From an uncultured Anaerococcus sp. (GTDB lineage Bacteria; Bacillota; Clostridia; Tissierellales; Peptoniphilaceae), in NCBI GenBank assembly GCA_943914475.1, contig CALUCE010000017.1, positions 1-44,948 of the forward strand: 44,948 bases of DNA, written 5' to 3'. Position 1 is the first letter of the stretch, and the number at the start of each line of letters is the position of its first letter. Below, in pieces: positions 1 to 8,062 of the stretch. The translations under genes and the position numbers were made by a program. The notes under the pieces are model-generated. The model saw only the letters and a program-made list of their open reading frames with translations, was not told the DNA's origin and searched no databases.

Positions 1-81
1 TTGTTAAAAACATTGTACCAGTTAGGTTTTGAATGACCTTTTCTTTTTACACAATATTAAGGACTTGACTTAAAATACAAT

Positions 82-123
82 AAAAAAAATCCCTACAAAT
101 AAGTTATTAGCTTACTTGTAGGG
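82..123 (-). terminator. Rho-independent terminator of the flavodoxin gene
   Basis: Reading the minus strand past the flavodoxin stop, a 13-bp stem with one mismatch (arms at 91-103 and 111-123) is followed by a run of eight T. It lies about 45 bp downstream of the stop codon. To its left, positions 1-81 hold nothing I can assign. Confidence 0.8.
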
Positions 124-168
124 TCTGTGAGTGTATAGTGTGTATTTTTTTCACGAATAAAATGAGTA

Positions 169-582
169 TTATTTTCCTATTATTTCTTGGCCAAATTTTT
201 CTATGGCCTTGAAGTCGTCTTCGTTTGGGCGACCCTTGTTGAAGGCCTTGTATTCACCCTTGCAGTGAAATTCTCTGTCGTCTACTTCTATGCCGACTTT
301 TTCTGCTTCTTTTTTAACCTTTTTTATGGTTGAGTTTAGCATGGCGGCTGATCCAAAGACAACAATTTTTCCTACCTTTTCCTTATCAAGCTTTGAGATA
401 AAGTCTTTTACTTCTTTTGCTATACCAAAGGCATAGTAGGATGAGCCTAAAAATAGTATATCGACTTTTTCATCTATTGGCTCTGTTAGGGGTTTGGCTT
501 CTACTCCTATGGCCCCTCCTAGTCTTTCGCCTAGTTTTTTTGTGTGACCTGTTTCTGTAAAATATCTTATTGCTACTTGCAT
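169..582 (-). CDS. Flavodoxin family protein
   Basis: A 137-residue protein of flavodoxin size that would bind FMN and carry electrons in the cytoplasm. The N-terminus has a beta strand followed by a T-E-T-G-H-T-K loop (residues 9-15), which fits the phosphate-binding loop of flavodoxins. The later segment FLGSSYYAFG (about residues 44-53) fits the second flavin-contact loop. An AAGAGGT ribosome site lies just upstream of the ATG. The gene stands alone, with its own terminator, next to a peroxide-defence pair. The redox partner cannot be read from the sequence. It could also be a flavodoxin-like NAD(P)H reductase domain, but the length favours a simple electron carrier. Confidence 0.8.
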   Translation of the reverse strand: MQVAIRYFTETGHTKKLGERLGGAIGVEAKPLTEPIDEKVDILFLGSSYYAFGIAKEVKDFISKLDKEKVGKIVVFGSAAMLNSTIKKVKKEAEKVGIEVDDREFHCKGEYKAFNKGRPNEDDFKAIEKFGQEIIGK

Positions 583-613
583 TTTTTTACCTCTTAATTT
601 TCATATGGTCTTT

Positions 614-706
614 GAGTGAATGGCTACTCAGATTTTACTTGGGGACGGAACTAGCCTCCATATGCCGGCAGGCTGGTTTTCACGTCCACTACTTTGTTTA
701 ATTTCG
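614..706 (+). repeat. Palindromic intergenic repeat, copy 1 of a tandem pair
   Basis: This contains GGGGACGGAACTA at 641-653 and CACGTCC at 680-686, so the ends pair as GGACG/CGTCC. Between them is an inserted small hairpin (AGCCT at 653-657, AGGCT at 670-674). The flanks GTGAATGGCTACTCAG on the left and CTACTTTGTTTA on the right recur at 771-845. No reading frame is supported here. The 583-903 gap otherwise appears empty. Confidence 0.6.
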
Positions 707-770
707 TTCAAGATTCGATCTTTGCCTGCTGAGACAGAACCTTGTTGAGTCATCTATTCATATTTCCTTA

Positions 771-845
771 TAGTGAATGAATACTTAGATTGTATTTGGG
801 GACGGAACTAAAGATTCACGTCCCCTATTTCGTTTAGAGACTGGC
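771..845 (+). repeat. Palindromic intergenic repeat, copy 2 of a tandem pair
   Basis: This holds a hairpin at 798-825: GGGGACG pairs perfectly with CGTCCCC around a 14-base loop containing AACTAAAG. It repeats the flanks of the copy at 614-706 with a period of about 157 bp. The same loop and a variant stem recur near 9.1, 9.35 and 41.6 kb. GC content is higher than in the surrounding spacer. Confidence 0.65.
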
Positions 846-903
846 CCGACGGGACTGATTTCGTTCTGAAGCCGACCTTTTAATCAGTCTAATAATCTAC
901 TAT

Positions 904-1449
904 TTACAGAGCAGCCTCTACAGCTCTCCTTACTTCCCCCATATCAACAGTAGGTTCAAAACGTTCTAGGATATTTCCATCTCTGTCTATTAAAAATTTA
1001 GTGAAGTTCCATTTGATATAGGCCTTGTCACCGTATTTTTTGTTATTAGATTTGGCAAACTTGTCTAGGGCAAAGTTTTTTACTCCTTTGCCAAAACCTT
1101 GGAAGGGCTTTTCTGTAGCAAGGTAGTCATAAAGTGGGTCTGCGTTTTCTCCATTTACGTCGATCTTGTTGAAGGTTGGGAATTCCTTTCCAAATTTTAG
1201 GGAACAAATTTTGTCAATTTCTTCAGTTGATTCTGGAGCTTGGCCTGCAAATTGGTTGCATGGGAAGTCCAAGATCTCGAAGCCTTGGTCCTTGTATTCC
1301 TTGTATAGGGCTTCTAGGTCTTCGTATTGAGGGGTAAAACCACATTCTGTGGCGGTATTTACTATCAATAGTACCTTCCCCTTATAATCTTCAAGATTTA
1401 CGTCCTTTTCTTCCTTATCCTTTACTGTAAAATCATATACTGTTGTCAT
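904..1449 (-). CDS. Glutathione peroxidase family (thiol peroxidase)
   Basis: A 181-residue thioredoxin-fold peroxidase that would reduce hydrogen peroxide or organic hydroperoxides in the cytoplasm. Catalytic Cys36 lies in N-T-A-T-E-C-G-F-T and replaces the selenocysteine of some homologues. The family signature F-P-C-N-Q-F is at 62-67, with Cys64 available as a resolving cysteine. K-W-N-F-T-K-F near residues 146-152 supplies the conserved Trp and Asn. Bacterial members of this class usually use thioredoxin rather than glutathione, so the glutathione name reflects family only. The gene follows the OhrR-type regulator by 12 bp on the same strand, so the two are probably co-transcribed and peroxide-inducible. 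Confidence 0.93.
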   Translation of the reverse strand: MTTVYDFTVKDKEEKDVNLEDYKGKVLLIVNTATECGFTPQYEDLEALYKEYKDQGFEILDFPCNQFAGQAPESTEEIDKICSLKFGKEFPTFNKIDVNGENADPLYDYLATEKPFQGFGKGVKNFALDKFAKSNNKKYGDKAYIKWNFTKFLIDRDGNILERFEPTVDMGEVRRAVEAAL

Positions 1450-1461
1450 AATTTATAGCTC

Positions 1462-1890
1462 CTATTCTTCATCCAAAAATTCATAAAGAATCTCGTAAAG
1501 CATCTTTAGCTTATCTTCTGGCAAATCTACGCAAGAATATATTTTCTTTGGTATATCTCTTGCTTTTTCTTCTAAATTTTTTCCTTTTTCATTTAGCTTT
1601 ACCACTACTACACGAGAGTCCTGTTCAGATCTTTCTCTGTGGACAAGTCCCTCTTTTTCCATCTTTTTGATAACAGGAGTTATAGTCCCACTATCAAGCC
1701 TCAGCCTCTTACATATCTCGCCCACGGTAAGATCATCTTCTTCCCAAAGGACTAGCATTAGTAAATACTGAGTATAGGTCAAACCCAAGGGCTTTAACAA
1801 GGGACCATAAAGTTTGGTGACCTTTCTTGATGCTGCATAGAATGGAAAGCATATTTGCTTGTCAAGACTTAAACAATTTCTATCATCCAT
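1462..1890 (-). CDS. OhrR-type MarR family redox regulator
   Basis: A winged-helix repressor of organic peroxide resistance. From the chosen Met the protein is 142 residues. The segment L-D-K-Q-I-C-F-P-F-Y-A-A-S-R near the N-terminus places a lone cysteine where Bacillus OhrR has its peroxide-sensing Cys15, and D-S-G-T-I-T-P-V lies in the recognition helix. A longer frame runs up to 1992, but its first 34 codons cover the promoter and the murJ terminator. The ATG at 1888-1890 has GGGGGTTAGG upstream and gives the normal family length. A peroxidase gene lies 12 bp downstream. Family-level function is secure; the inducer is inferred. Confidence 0.88.
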   Translation of the reverse strand: MDDRNCLSLDKQICFPFYAASRKVTKLYGPLLKPLGLTYTQYLLMLVLWEEDDLTVGEICKRLRLDSGTITPVIKKMEKEGLVHRERSEQDSRVVVVKLNEKGKNLEEKARDIPKKIYSCVDLPEDKLKMLYEILYEFLDEE

Positions 1891-1923
1891 GGACCTAACC
1901 CCCACTTCTAACATTAGCTTGTG

Positions 1924-1938
1924 TACAATTATATTGCA
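1924..1938 (-). promoter_or_regulatory. Candidate OhrR operator over the -10 box
   Basis: TACAATTATATTGCA is an imperfect palindrome close to the known OhrR box (TACAATT-N-AATTGTA). On the minus strand it contains the only good -10 hexamer, TATAAT (1929-1934), about 40 bp upstream of the regulator start. Autorepression would follow. I saw no convincing -35 box. Confidence 0.5.
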
Positions 1939-1989
1939 CTCAACTATTTCTATTTGTAAAGTATTTTTTATAAATATCTTAATTTTGAA

Positions 1990-2033
1990 CAAAAAAATCG
2001 GCTAGGCTTAAGGAATTTCCTTAAACTTAGCCG
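1990..2033 (-). terminator. Rho-independent terminator of murJ
   Basis: On the minus strand after the murJ stop, ATCGGCTAAG-type and CTTAGCCGAT-type arms form a long stem continued by TTAAGG/CCTTAA. Seven T follow. The position supports starting the next gene at 1890 rather than 1992. Confidence 0.85.
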
Positions 2034-2040
2034 ATATAAA

Positions 2041-3573
2041 TTAATGTTTTTCTATATGTTTGTGGTAAAACTTATTAACCATCTGCATAACTTCTGGTAT
2101 CCTAGCTAGGAGGATAAAGAAGCCATAAAAGATCATAGCCACCAAAACTGTGACAAGGATTGAGGCGAGGTTTCCCATATGTCCTATCAAGACTGTGTGT
2201 AGCTTTAGGGCTATATAGCCCATGATTAGGGAAAGGCCTGTGATTTTTGCTAGAGAAATCACTGTACTTTTTAATTTCATCCTTCCGAAGTTTTGTCTAA
2301 ATCTTATGGCCATAAGGACTGCTCCTACCAGGCATGATAGGGCTGTGGCGTATGCCAAGCCTGGCATACCGAAAAGTTTTATCAAGATGAAGTTAAAGAT
2401 TATATTTAAAATTTGTTGGATAACTACTACTGTTACCGGTGTTTTGGAATCTCCTACTGAGTAAAATCCCTTGTCTATAATATCTGATACAGACTGGAAG
2501 ATTACAAAGGGAGCATAGGCTGTTAGCATGGTAGATGTTAGGATTATGGCATCTTCTCCAAATTCTCCCCTACCAAAGACTAGTCCTACTATAGGCTCTG
2601 CTAGGACCATCATTCCTATGGTTGATGGAACTACAAGGAGCATGGTCAAAACTATGGCTGATGAAATATTATCTTTCATCTTTTCAAATTTTCCCTTTTG
2701 TCCAAGATAGGATATGGTTGGGAAAATGGATGTGGTAACAGAAACTGTAATTATTCCTGTGATTAATGCTAGTAGCTGTTTGGCATATCTTAAAACTCCT
2801 ATGGTGTTGTGGCCAAAGTAGTAAGATGCCATGGTATTATCCACGGTTAAGGCTATCTCTCCTGCTGCTGCAGAAACTATAACCGGTATGGATATAAGGG
2901 CTAGCATCCTTACATATTTGTTGTGGATATCTATATTCCAGTGGTGCCTGTAGCCAAGCTTTCTGGCTGTTTTGGGAAAGAGAATGTACTGAAAAACATT
3001 ACCCAAAAGACAACCTAGGGCAAGTATATATGGCTTGTTAGCTAGTCCACTTGCTATGATAAAGACTATGATGATAACGTTCATTATAATTCCTGTGGTT
3101 GCTGGAATTATAAAGTTACCCTTCATGTTTAGATATCCCCTATAAACAGCCGAATAGAAATAGGCAAAGATAGCAAACATGATGATACGGGTAAAGGTCA
3201 CTGCCATCTTTAAATTTTCAGGATCCTTGGACAAGGATGGTGAAAAGATAAGGGCAAAGCCTCTAGCAAAGATCATCCCCATGACCACTGCTACCATGGC
3301 TATTACCAAGAGGATATTGAATATATTGGAAGTAAAGCTTTCCGCTTCTTCTTCTCCTTCTTCGTTTTTAACCCTATTATACATGGGTATGAAACCAAAA
3401 ATTATTCCATTTGCAACTAGGTTTGCTATGATAACTGGCAGGGTATTTGCCACAGTATAGGATGCAGTAATGGGCCCATCCCCATAAAAATAAGCCATAA
3501 CGGCTTCTCTTGCAAAACCAAATACCTTAGAAACAATAGTTACAAACATCAGCATAAAAGCAGTTTGTCCCAT
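2041..3573 (-). CDS. murJ: Lipid II flippase MurJ
   Basis: A 510-residue polytopic membrane protein of the MurJ/MviN family (MOP superfamily). It flips undecaprenyl-linked peptidoglycan precursor across the membrane. The N-terminus V-S-K-V-F-G-F-A-R-E-A-V-M-A-Y-F-Y-G is the family signature in the first membrane helix, and A-S-Y-T-V-A-N-T-L-P follows. Fourteen hydrophobic segments are expected, and the length fits. The short charged tail ends in K-H-I-E-K-H. GAGGTACTT precedes the ATG. The gene is monocistronic, with its own terminator. Its closeness to the VanY-like carboxypeptidase upstream suits a small cell-wall cluster, though a gap and a hairpin separate them. Confidence 0.94.
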   Translation of the reverse strand: MGQTAFMLMFVTIVSKVFGFAREAVMAYFYGDGPITASYTVANTLPVIIANLVANGIIFGFIPMYNRVKNEEGEEEAESFTSNIFNILLVIAMVAVVMGMIFARGFALIFSPSLSKDPENLKMAVTFTRIIMFAIFAYFYSAVYRGYLNMKGNFIIPATTGIIMNVIIIVFIIASGLANKPYILALGCLLGNVFQYILFPKTARKLGYRHHWNIDIHNKYVRMLALISIPVIVSAAAGEIALTVDNTMASYYFGHNTIGVLRYAKQLLALITGIITVSVTTSIFPTISYLGQKGKFEKMKDNISSAIVLTMLLVVPSTIGMMVLAEPIVGLVFGRGEFGEDAIILTSTMLTAYAPFVIFQSVSDIIDKGFYSVGDSKTPVTVVVIQQILNIIFNFILIKLFGMPGLAYATALSCLVGAVLMAIRFRQNFGRMKLKSTVISLAKITGLSLIMGYIALKLHTVLIGHMGNLASILVTVLVAMIFYGFFILLARIPEVMQMVNKFYHKHIEKH

Positions 3574-3651
3574 AAGTACCTCACTTTTTTTATTTTGTCA
3601 GTTTATTATATATGCTATTTTGGTAAATAACAAGTAATTTTAAACGCAATA

Positions 3652-3681
3652 AGCCCTTGGTAAAGGGCTCATGGTTTTTTT
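3652..3681. terminator. Hairpin between the VanY-like gene and murJ
   Basis: A perfect 7-bp stem, AGCCCTT/AAGGGCT, has a four-base loop. It is followed by eight T on the plus strand. The flanking genes run on the minus strand, where the T run is missing, so its strength as a terminator there is uncertain. Confidence 0.45.
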
Positions 3682-3698
3682 ATTAATATTCACTTAAT

Positions 3699-4703
3699 CT
3701 ATCTAATGTTTAAAAACTCTTCTAGGCACAAGTCGTTTTCGTAGATTTCCTTGGCGTTTTCTACACCAACAAACCTGAAGTACCATGGCCAAGCCACGTG
3801 GCCTGTTTCTTCTGTTTTGCTTTCTGGATATCTTTCTATGAAACCATACTTGTAGGCATTTTCTTCTAGCCACTTGTACTCTTCTGTTTCTTTAAACTTG
3901 TTAGAATATTGGTCGTTTTGTGTAAAGAAGTCAAAGGCTGTTCCTGTTTGGTGTTCTGAAGTACCTGCAGGATTTGCACTTATCTCTTCTGCCTTATACA
4001 TTTTATCCTCTGTCTCAAAGGACCTATAGTCTGAAGCTACCTTTATGTTTAGGCCTTGTCTTTGCATATCTTGACACATGGTATCAAGGGCACGACTTGC
4101 TGTTTTATCAAGTCCTGGGGCAAAATCACTTGGTAGTGGATTGTTTTGGTCAACATATACTATGCCCTTTAAAACCTTGATAGATTGGTCAGGGTCAAGC
4201 TTTTCAAGACCATACCTATTTACATAGTAGAAGGCATTGCCAACTTTTATCTTTGAAAAAGAATTTTCACTACCATAGTATGGTAGGTAGGCGCCTTTTT
4301 CTACTGTGGTTTTTGTTTTGGAAAAATCATTTGGGAATTGGTAGCAGTATTGAGTCTTTGCTACTTTTACATAAGATTGTAAGGTATTTGCAAATTCGTC
4401 ATTTTCAACTTGTCTACCTTCTTCTATTTCTACATCTTCAAAGCCTATAGATGTTGCTATTTGGGAAACTCCTGCATACTGTCTGTCTTCTTCGTTTACC
4501 ATGGCAGAATCTGTAGCAGATGCTGACCTATTTTCTTTTGGGCTTTGGATTACAAATTCATCGTCTTTTTTATGGTTAAAACTAAAAGCTAGTGCTGCTA
4601 CTAGGGCAAAGCCTCCAGCTGCTTTTAGGATATTCTTTCTTGTTTTTTGCTTTCTTTCTTTGGCTTTTTGTCTTTTTAATTTTCTGATACTTTGGTTGGA
4701 CAT
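3699..4703 (-). CDS. VanY-like D-alanyl-D-alanine carboxypeptidase (M15B)
   Basis: A membrane-anchored peptidoglycan peptidase. Numbering here is from the upstream Met at 4721. A very basic N-terminus (R/K-rich to about residue 28) precedes one hydrophobic segment at about 32-48, so the enzyme faces outward. The zinc site S-E-H-Q-T-G-T-A-F-D-F gives His257 and Asp264. The C-terminal motif is unusual: the usual E-P-W-H-x-R-Y-V-G reads W-P-W-Y-F-R-F-V-G, with E-T-G-H (Glu305, His308) a few residues earlier. Start at 4703 is chosen because GAGGA lies upstream of that ATG, whereas the ATG at 4721 has none. Activity as a D,D-carboxypeptidase is a family inference. Confidence 0.82.
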   Translation of the reverse strand: MSNQSIRKLKRQKAKERKQKTRKNILKAAGGFALVAALAFSFNHKKDDEFVIQSPKENRSASATDSAMVNEEDRQYAGVSQIATSIGFEDVEIEEGRQVENDEFANTLQSYVKVAKTQYCYQFPNDFSKTKTTVEKGAYLPYYGSENSFSKIKVGNAFYYVNRYGLEKLDPDQSIKVLKGIVYVDQNNPLPSDFAPGLDKTASRALDTMCQDMQRQGLNIKVASDYRSFETEDKMYKAEEISANPAGTSEHQTGTAFDFFTQNDQYSNKFKETEEYKWLEENAYKYGFIERYPESKTEETGHVAWPWYFRFVGVENAKEIYENDLCLEEFLNIR

Positions 4704-5087
4704 CTTGTTTATTTTCCTCATCTATTTCAATTTCAGTAATTTTTAGTAAGTCTGTGGGAATGTTTACCTGAAGCTAGAGTAAAATATATTTCAATTTCAC
4801 TAATTCTTTACCAGTCTTTGATAAAAAATCTTCTATAAACTCATTTCTAGAGATATTATATCATATTAGTAATTAAATATACACAGGGAAAATGGGTTTT
4901 TTAAGGGAAACTTTGAGAAATCTTAGCTTATTTTGCATTTTTTTTCTTAATTTTTAGATTTATCCAAAATAAAATATTTTTAATCCCCCTTAACAAAGAC
5001 ATCCATCTTTTTGCTATTATTTAACAAAGACCAGAATAACGTTTTCCTATTATGGAATTTTCCTTGGTTGAAATATTTTATCGTAAA
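4704..5087. other. Gene-free spacer with two short direct repeats
   Basis: No gene is supported. TTTCAATTTCA-G/C-TAATT occurs twice, near 4729 and 4789, about 60 bp apart. They lie immediately upstream of the VanY-like gene and could be regulator half-sites. A TATAAT-like box lies near 4855 on the minus strand. The rest is AT-rich and unremarkable. Confidence 0.35.
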
Positions 5088-5117
5088 GAAAAATCAGGCA
5101 AAAAACCTGATTTTTAC
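5088..5117 (-). terminator. Terminator of the ABC/two-component operon
   Basis: On the minus strand just after the kinase stop, AAAATCAGG pairs with CCTGATTTT around a short T-rich loop, and T residues follow. It closes the four-gene operon at 5120-8924. Confidence 0.85.
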
Positions 5118-5119
5118 AT

Positions 5120-6625
5120 CTATGAAATTTCTACTACAAACTTTCCTTCCTTATAGGAAAGCTCTATGGCAAAGCCCATATCTTCTAGGAGATATTTTAC
5201 TATATAAAGCCCCATCCCCTTGGACTTGCTCTTTTTTTCTGAAACAAAGGGGTCAAAAAGGACATCCAAGTCTTTGGTTTTAACAGAAGTTGGTCCGTTA
5301 CTTATGGTGATTTTATCTGTGAAATCACTCTCTATAGACCCACCCTTTTCTGTGTTTTCTATGGCATTTTTCAAAAGATTATCAAAAATTATCTTAAAGC
5401 GACTGTAATCAATCTTTGATATCTTCTCGCCTAGAACCTGGGCAGATATATTTTTCTCATCAAGGAGGTCTTGGTGGTTGTTTATAGCTTCTTTCATGAT
5501 AAGTGCCAAATCCAAATCTTCCAAGATAGGATCTTCGTCAATCTTATTCATATACAAAAGATCATCTATCAAAACTTGAAGCTTATAAAGATTTTCCCTA
5601 AGCTTTGGCAAATACTTGTCCCTATCCTCGTATTTTCCCATCTTTGCTATCATGGATTCATTTAAAAGAATGGCACTTTGGAGGGGAGTTTTTAGTTCGT
5701 GGGAAGTAGATTTTATGAAAATCTCCCTTCTTTTGGAATTTTTCTCCAAGTCCTTGTAATTTTCTGTCAAAGTTTCATAAAGACTTTTTAGGTTTTCTGA
5801 AAGCTCTTCTATTTCGTCCTTGGTCCTTATATCAAGGTCATAGACTGTGGACTTTTCATATTTTGACTTCCTGGTAAAGTTTGTCATCTTTATAATAGGT
5901 TCTGTGATAGATTTTGAGTAAACCCTATTTAGTAAAAATACTATGATAACCACAAAGAGGAAAATCACCGGAAAGGCTGCAAATACTGTAGATTTGATGT
6001 CCTTGATGGAGGAGAAAATAAAGGGATAGAAGGAAACATAGGTTCCTGAATCTTTTTTGCTAAGAACTATAAGGTTGGTTGCCAGGGTGTCCTGGGACTT
6101 GGTTGAAAAGTTCATAAAGATAGCATCATCCAGAATTTTGATGGAAGTCCTATCGTCTGATTCCGTCTTTACCTGGTCAATTTTATTTATCTCAAAAAAC
6201 TTACCAAGCTCTCCCTTTAGCTCATTAGCCAAGGGACTAAGCCTCTTTTTAAAGTCTTTTATATCTATATCTTTAAAATCATCTTCTTCCATATACCTTA
6301 AAAGTTCTGCAAGTTTTTGGTTTTTTACAGTAATGGAAGTATTTAGCCTGAGGGATGAAAAATATATATCATTTTCCCCCTTTGGTATATAGTAGGAATA
6401 CATGCCTTCCTTGACCAGGCTGTCTAGGCCCTTGTAGGACTTGTTTTTCACAAAAGATTCGTGGACTTTTAGGACATCTTCCTGGGCGGCTTCTGTCTTT
6501 TTTTCCAGATACACCTGAGGCATATAAAAGGCCATATAGGAAAAAATCAAGGCACAAATCAAAAGGGTCAGTATTAAATTGTATAGGAAATTTTTTTCTG
6601 AAATATTTAATTTATGCTTGGTCAT
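5120..6625 (-). CDS. Sensor histidine kinase
   Basis: A 501-residue membrane kinase. Membrane helices at about 12-33 and 214-235 enclose an extracellular sensor region of roughly 180 residues that I do not recognise. A HAMP-like linker follows, with T-E-P-I at 241-244 and E-I-E-E-L near 271-275. The phospho-acceptor His309 sits in S-T-S-H-E-L-K-T-P. The N box is N-L-L-K-N at 416-420 and the G box K-G-M-G-L-Y-I-V is near 469-476. The start overlaps the end of the response regulator by 14 bp, so the pair is translationally coupled. The signal is unknown. An envelope stress or peptide signal is plausible from the adjacent ABC exporter genes. Confidence 0.92.
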   Translation of the reverse strand: MTKHKLNISEKNFLYNLILTLLICALIFSYMAFYMPQVYLEKKTEAAQEDVLKVHESFVKNKSYKGLDSLVKEGMYSYYIPKGENDIYFSSLRLNTSITVKNQKLAELLRYMEEDDFKDIDIKDFKKRLSPLANELKGELGKFFEINKIDQVKTESDDRTSIKILDDAIFMNFSTKSQDTLATNLIVLSKKDSGTYVSFYPFIFSSIKDIKSTVFAAFPVIFLFVVIIVFLLNRVYSKSITEPIIKMTNFTRKSKYEKSTVYDLDIRTKDEIEELSENLKSLYETLTENYKDLEKNSKRREIFIKSTSHELKTPLQSAILLNESMIAKMGKYEDRDKYLPKLRENLYKLQVLIDDLLYMNKIDEDPILEDLDLALIMKEAINNHQDLLDEKNISAQVLGEKISKIDYSRFKIIFDNLLKNAIENTEKGGSIESDFTDKITISNGPTSVKTKDLDVLFDPFVSEKKSKSKGMGLYIVKYLLEDMGFAIELSYKEGKFVVEIS

Positions 6626-7277
6626 TGAACTTATATCCCGCTCCTATCACTGTTTTTATATAGTCTTTGGGAAGTTTCTTCCTCAAATTTTTTATGTGAG
6701 AATCTATGGCCCTGGTCGATCCATAAAAGTCTGTATCATAAAGAGAATTGATAAGATTTTCCCTGGAGAAAACCTTAGTCGGATTTTCCAAAAGGAGGGC
6801 AAGGATTTGAAATTCGGTAACGGTAAGCTTTAGGTCTGCCCCATCATACATGGCCCTAAATCCGTCCTTGTCTATAAAAAGTCCCGACTGGGAAATATCT
6901 ATATCCTTGGCCCTTCTTTTCATTAGCATTTCAAGCTTTTTTATAAGAAGGATGGGTTGGACAGGCTTTACTATATAGTCATCGCAGTAAAGATCAAAGG
7001 CATTGATTTGAGTATTTAAATCATCAAGAGCAGTAAGCATAAGGACATTGGTTGCTGAAAGATTTTTATCTTCTCTTATAAACTTTAAAACCTCAAGCCC
7101 ACTTGCCCCCTCAACCATAATATCAAGGATTACCGCATCAAACTTTTCCTTTTTAAGGATCTCTATGGCTCTGTCTCCATTTTCTTCTTCTGTCACTTCA
7201 AAACCTGCAAGCTTTATATATTCTGCTAAGATTTCTCTTATTTCTTTTTCATCTTCTAAAAACAAAATCTTTTTCAT
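6612..7277 (-). CDS. OmpR-family response regulator
   Basis: A 221-residue regulator with a receiver domain (1-120) and a winged-helix DNA-binding domain (about 128-221). The acidic pair E8-D9, phospho-acceptor Asp52 in V-I-L-D-I-M, Thr in M-L-T-A-L and the conserved Lys in Y-I-V-K-P-V are all present. The C-terminal R-A-I-D-S-H-I-K-N-L-R-K-K-L is the typical recognition-helix segment. It lies 29 bp after the ABC permease stop and overlaps the kinase start. It probably controls this same operon, but no operator could be pinned down. Confidence 0.94.
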   Translation of the reverse strand: MKKILFLEDEKEIREILAEYIKLAGFEVTEEENGDRAIEILKKEKFDAVILDIMVEGASGLEVLKFIREDKNLSATNVLMLTALDDLNTQINAFDLYCDDYIVKPVQPILLIKKLEMLMKRRAKDIDISQSGLFIDKDGFRAMYDGADLKLTVTEFQILALLLENPTKVFSRENLINSLYDTDFYGSTRAIDSHIKNLRKKLPKDYIKTVIGAGYKFNDQA

Positions 7278-7306
7278 GACTTCCTCCCTAAGTAGATTAT
7301 ATAATA

Positions 7307-8062
7307 CTAGGGATTTTTTCGCTTATTTTTGTAGACACTGATAGCGAAAAATATAAGGGATATTAGTAAAAGTACGATCAAGGATTGCAAGAAGCTATAG
7401 TTTAGGCTTCCCCCACGGCTTACTTCTTCTAGGTAGGCTTGGGATGAAAAATGGCTGGTTGGCAATATTTCTGCAAAAGTTTTAACCTTGCCTGGCAAAT
7501 CTTCCACCCTTATGCCCATCATGCCACCAAGGATCATTATCCCAAAATATAGGACCATGGTTATACCAAAGGCGACGCTATATTTTTTGGTAAAAAGACA
7601 CAAGCCATAGGATAGGAAAAACATGCCAATACCTAAGATGGTGACAAAAATCGTATGCTTAACTAGGCTAATTAATGGAATGTCTAGGTCAAAGGCATTG
7701 ATCATCACTATAAAATATAGGACATTACATATAAACCAGAAAACATAGTAAACTATAAATTTATAGATAGCCATGGTTAGGTGGTTTATGGAAAATAGCT
7801 CTAACCTATCATAGACTCCCTCTTCCAAGTCCTTGGCAAAAATCGATGCCAGCCCTATCAAAAATGTTGACAAGGGACTTATGATAGAAAGGCTAAGGAC
7901 TACACTTTTTTGAACATCCGGCAAAATTTCTTGAGGCACATCCTTTAAGGCTCCCGTTAAGATTAAAGATGAAATCATAATTGGAAAAGCTATGCCAAAA
8001 AATAAGGCTGCGTAGTTTTTTAGTAGAGATACCCTCTCAAATTTTAGTATATATTTATTCAT
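7307..8062 (-). CDS. ABC-2 type transporter permease
   Basis: A 251-residue integral membrane protein with about six hydrophobic segments, the usual size of a single ABC-2 permease subunit. Its start overlaps the end of the ATPase gene by 8 bp, so the two should form one transporter. The protein begins with a short cytoplasmic K-F-E-R-V-S-L-L-K-N-Y segment before the first helix, as in LanE/LanG-type and other drug or peptide exporters. The substrate cannot be read from the sequence. Linkage to a two-component system suggests antimicrobial peptide or envelope-stress resistance. Confidence 0.85.
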   Translation of the reverse strand: MNKYILKFERVSLLKNYAALFFGIAFPIMISSLILTGALKDVPQEILPDVQKSVVLSLSIISPLSTFLIGLASIFAKDLEEGVYDRLELFSINHLTMAIYKFIVYYVFWFICNVLYFIVMINAFDLDIPLISLVKHTIFVTILGIGMFFLSYGLCLFTKKYSVAFGITMVLYFGIMILGGMMGIRVEDLPGKVKTFAEILPTSHFSSQAYLEEVSRGGSLNYSFLQSLIVLLLISLIFFAISVYKNKRKNP

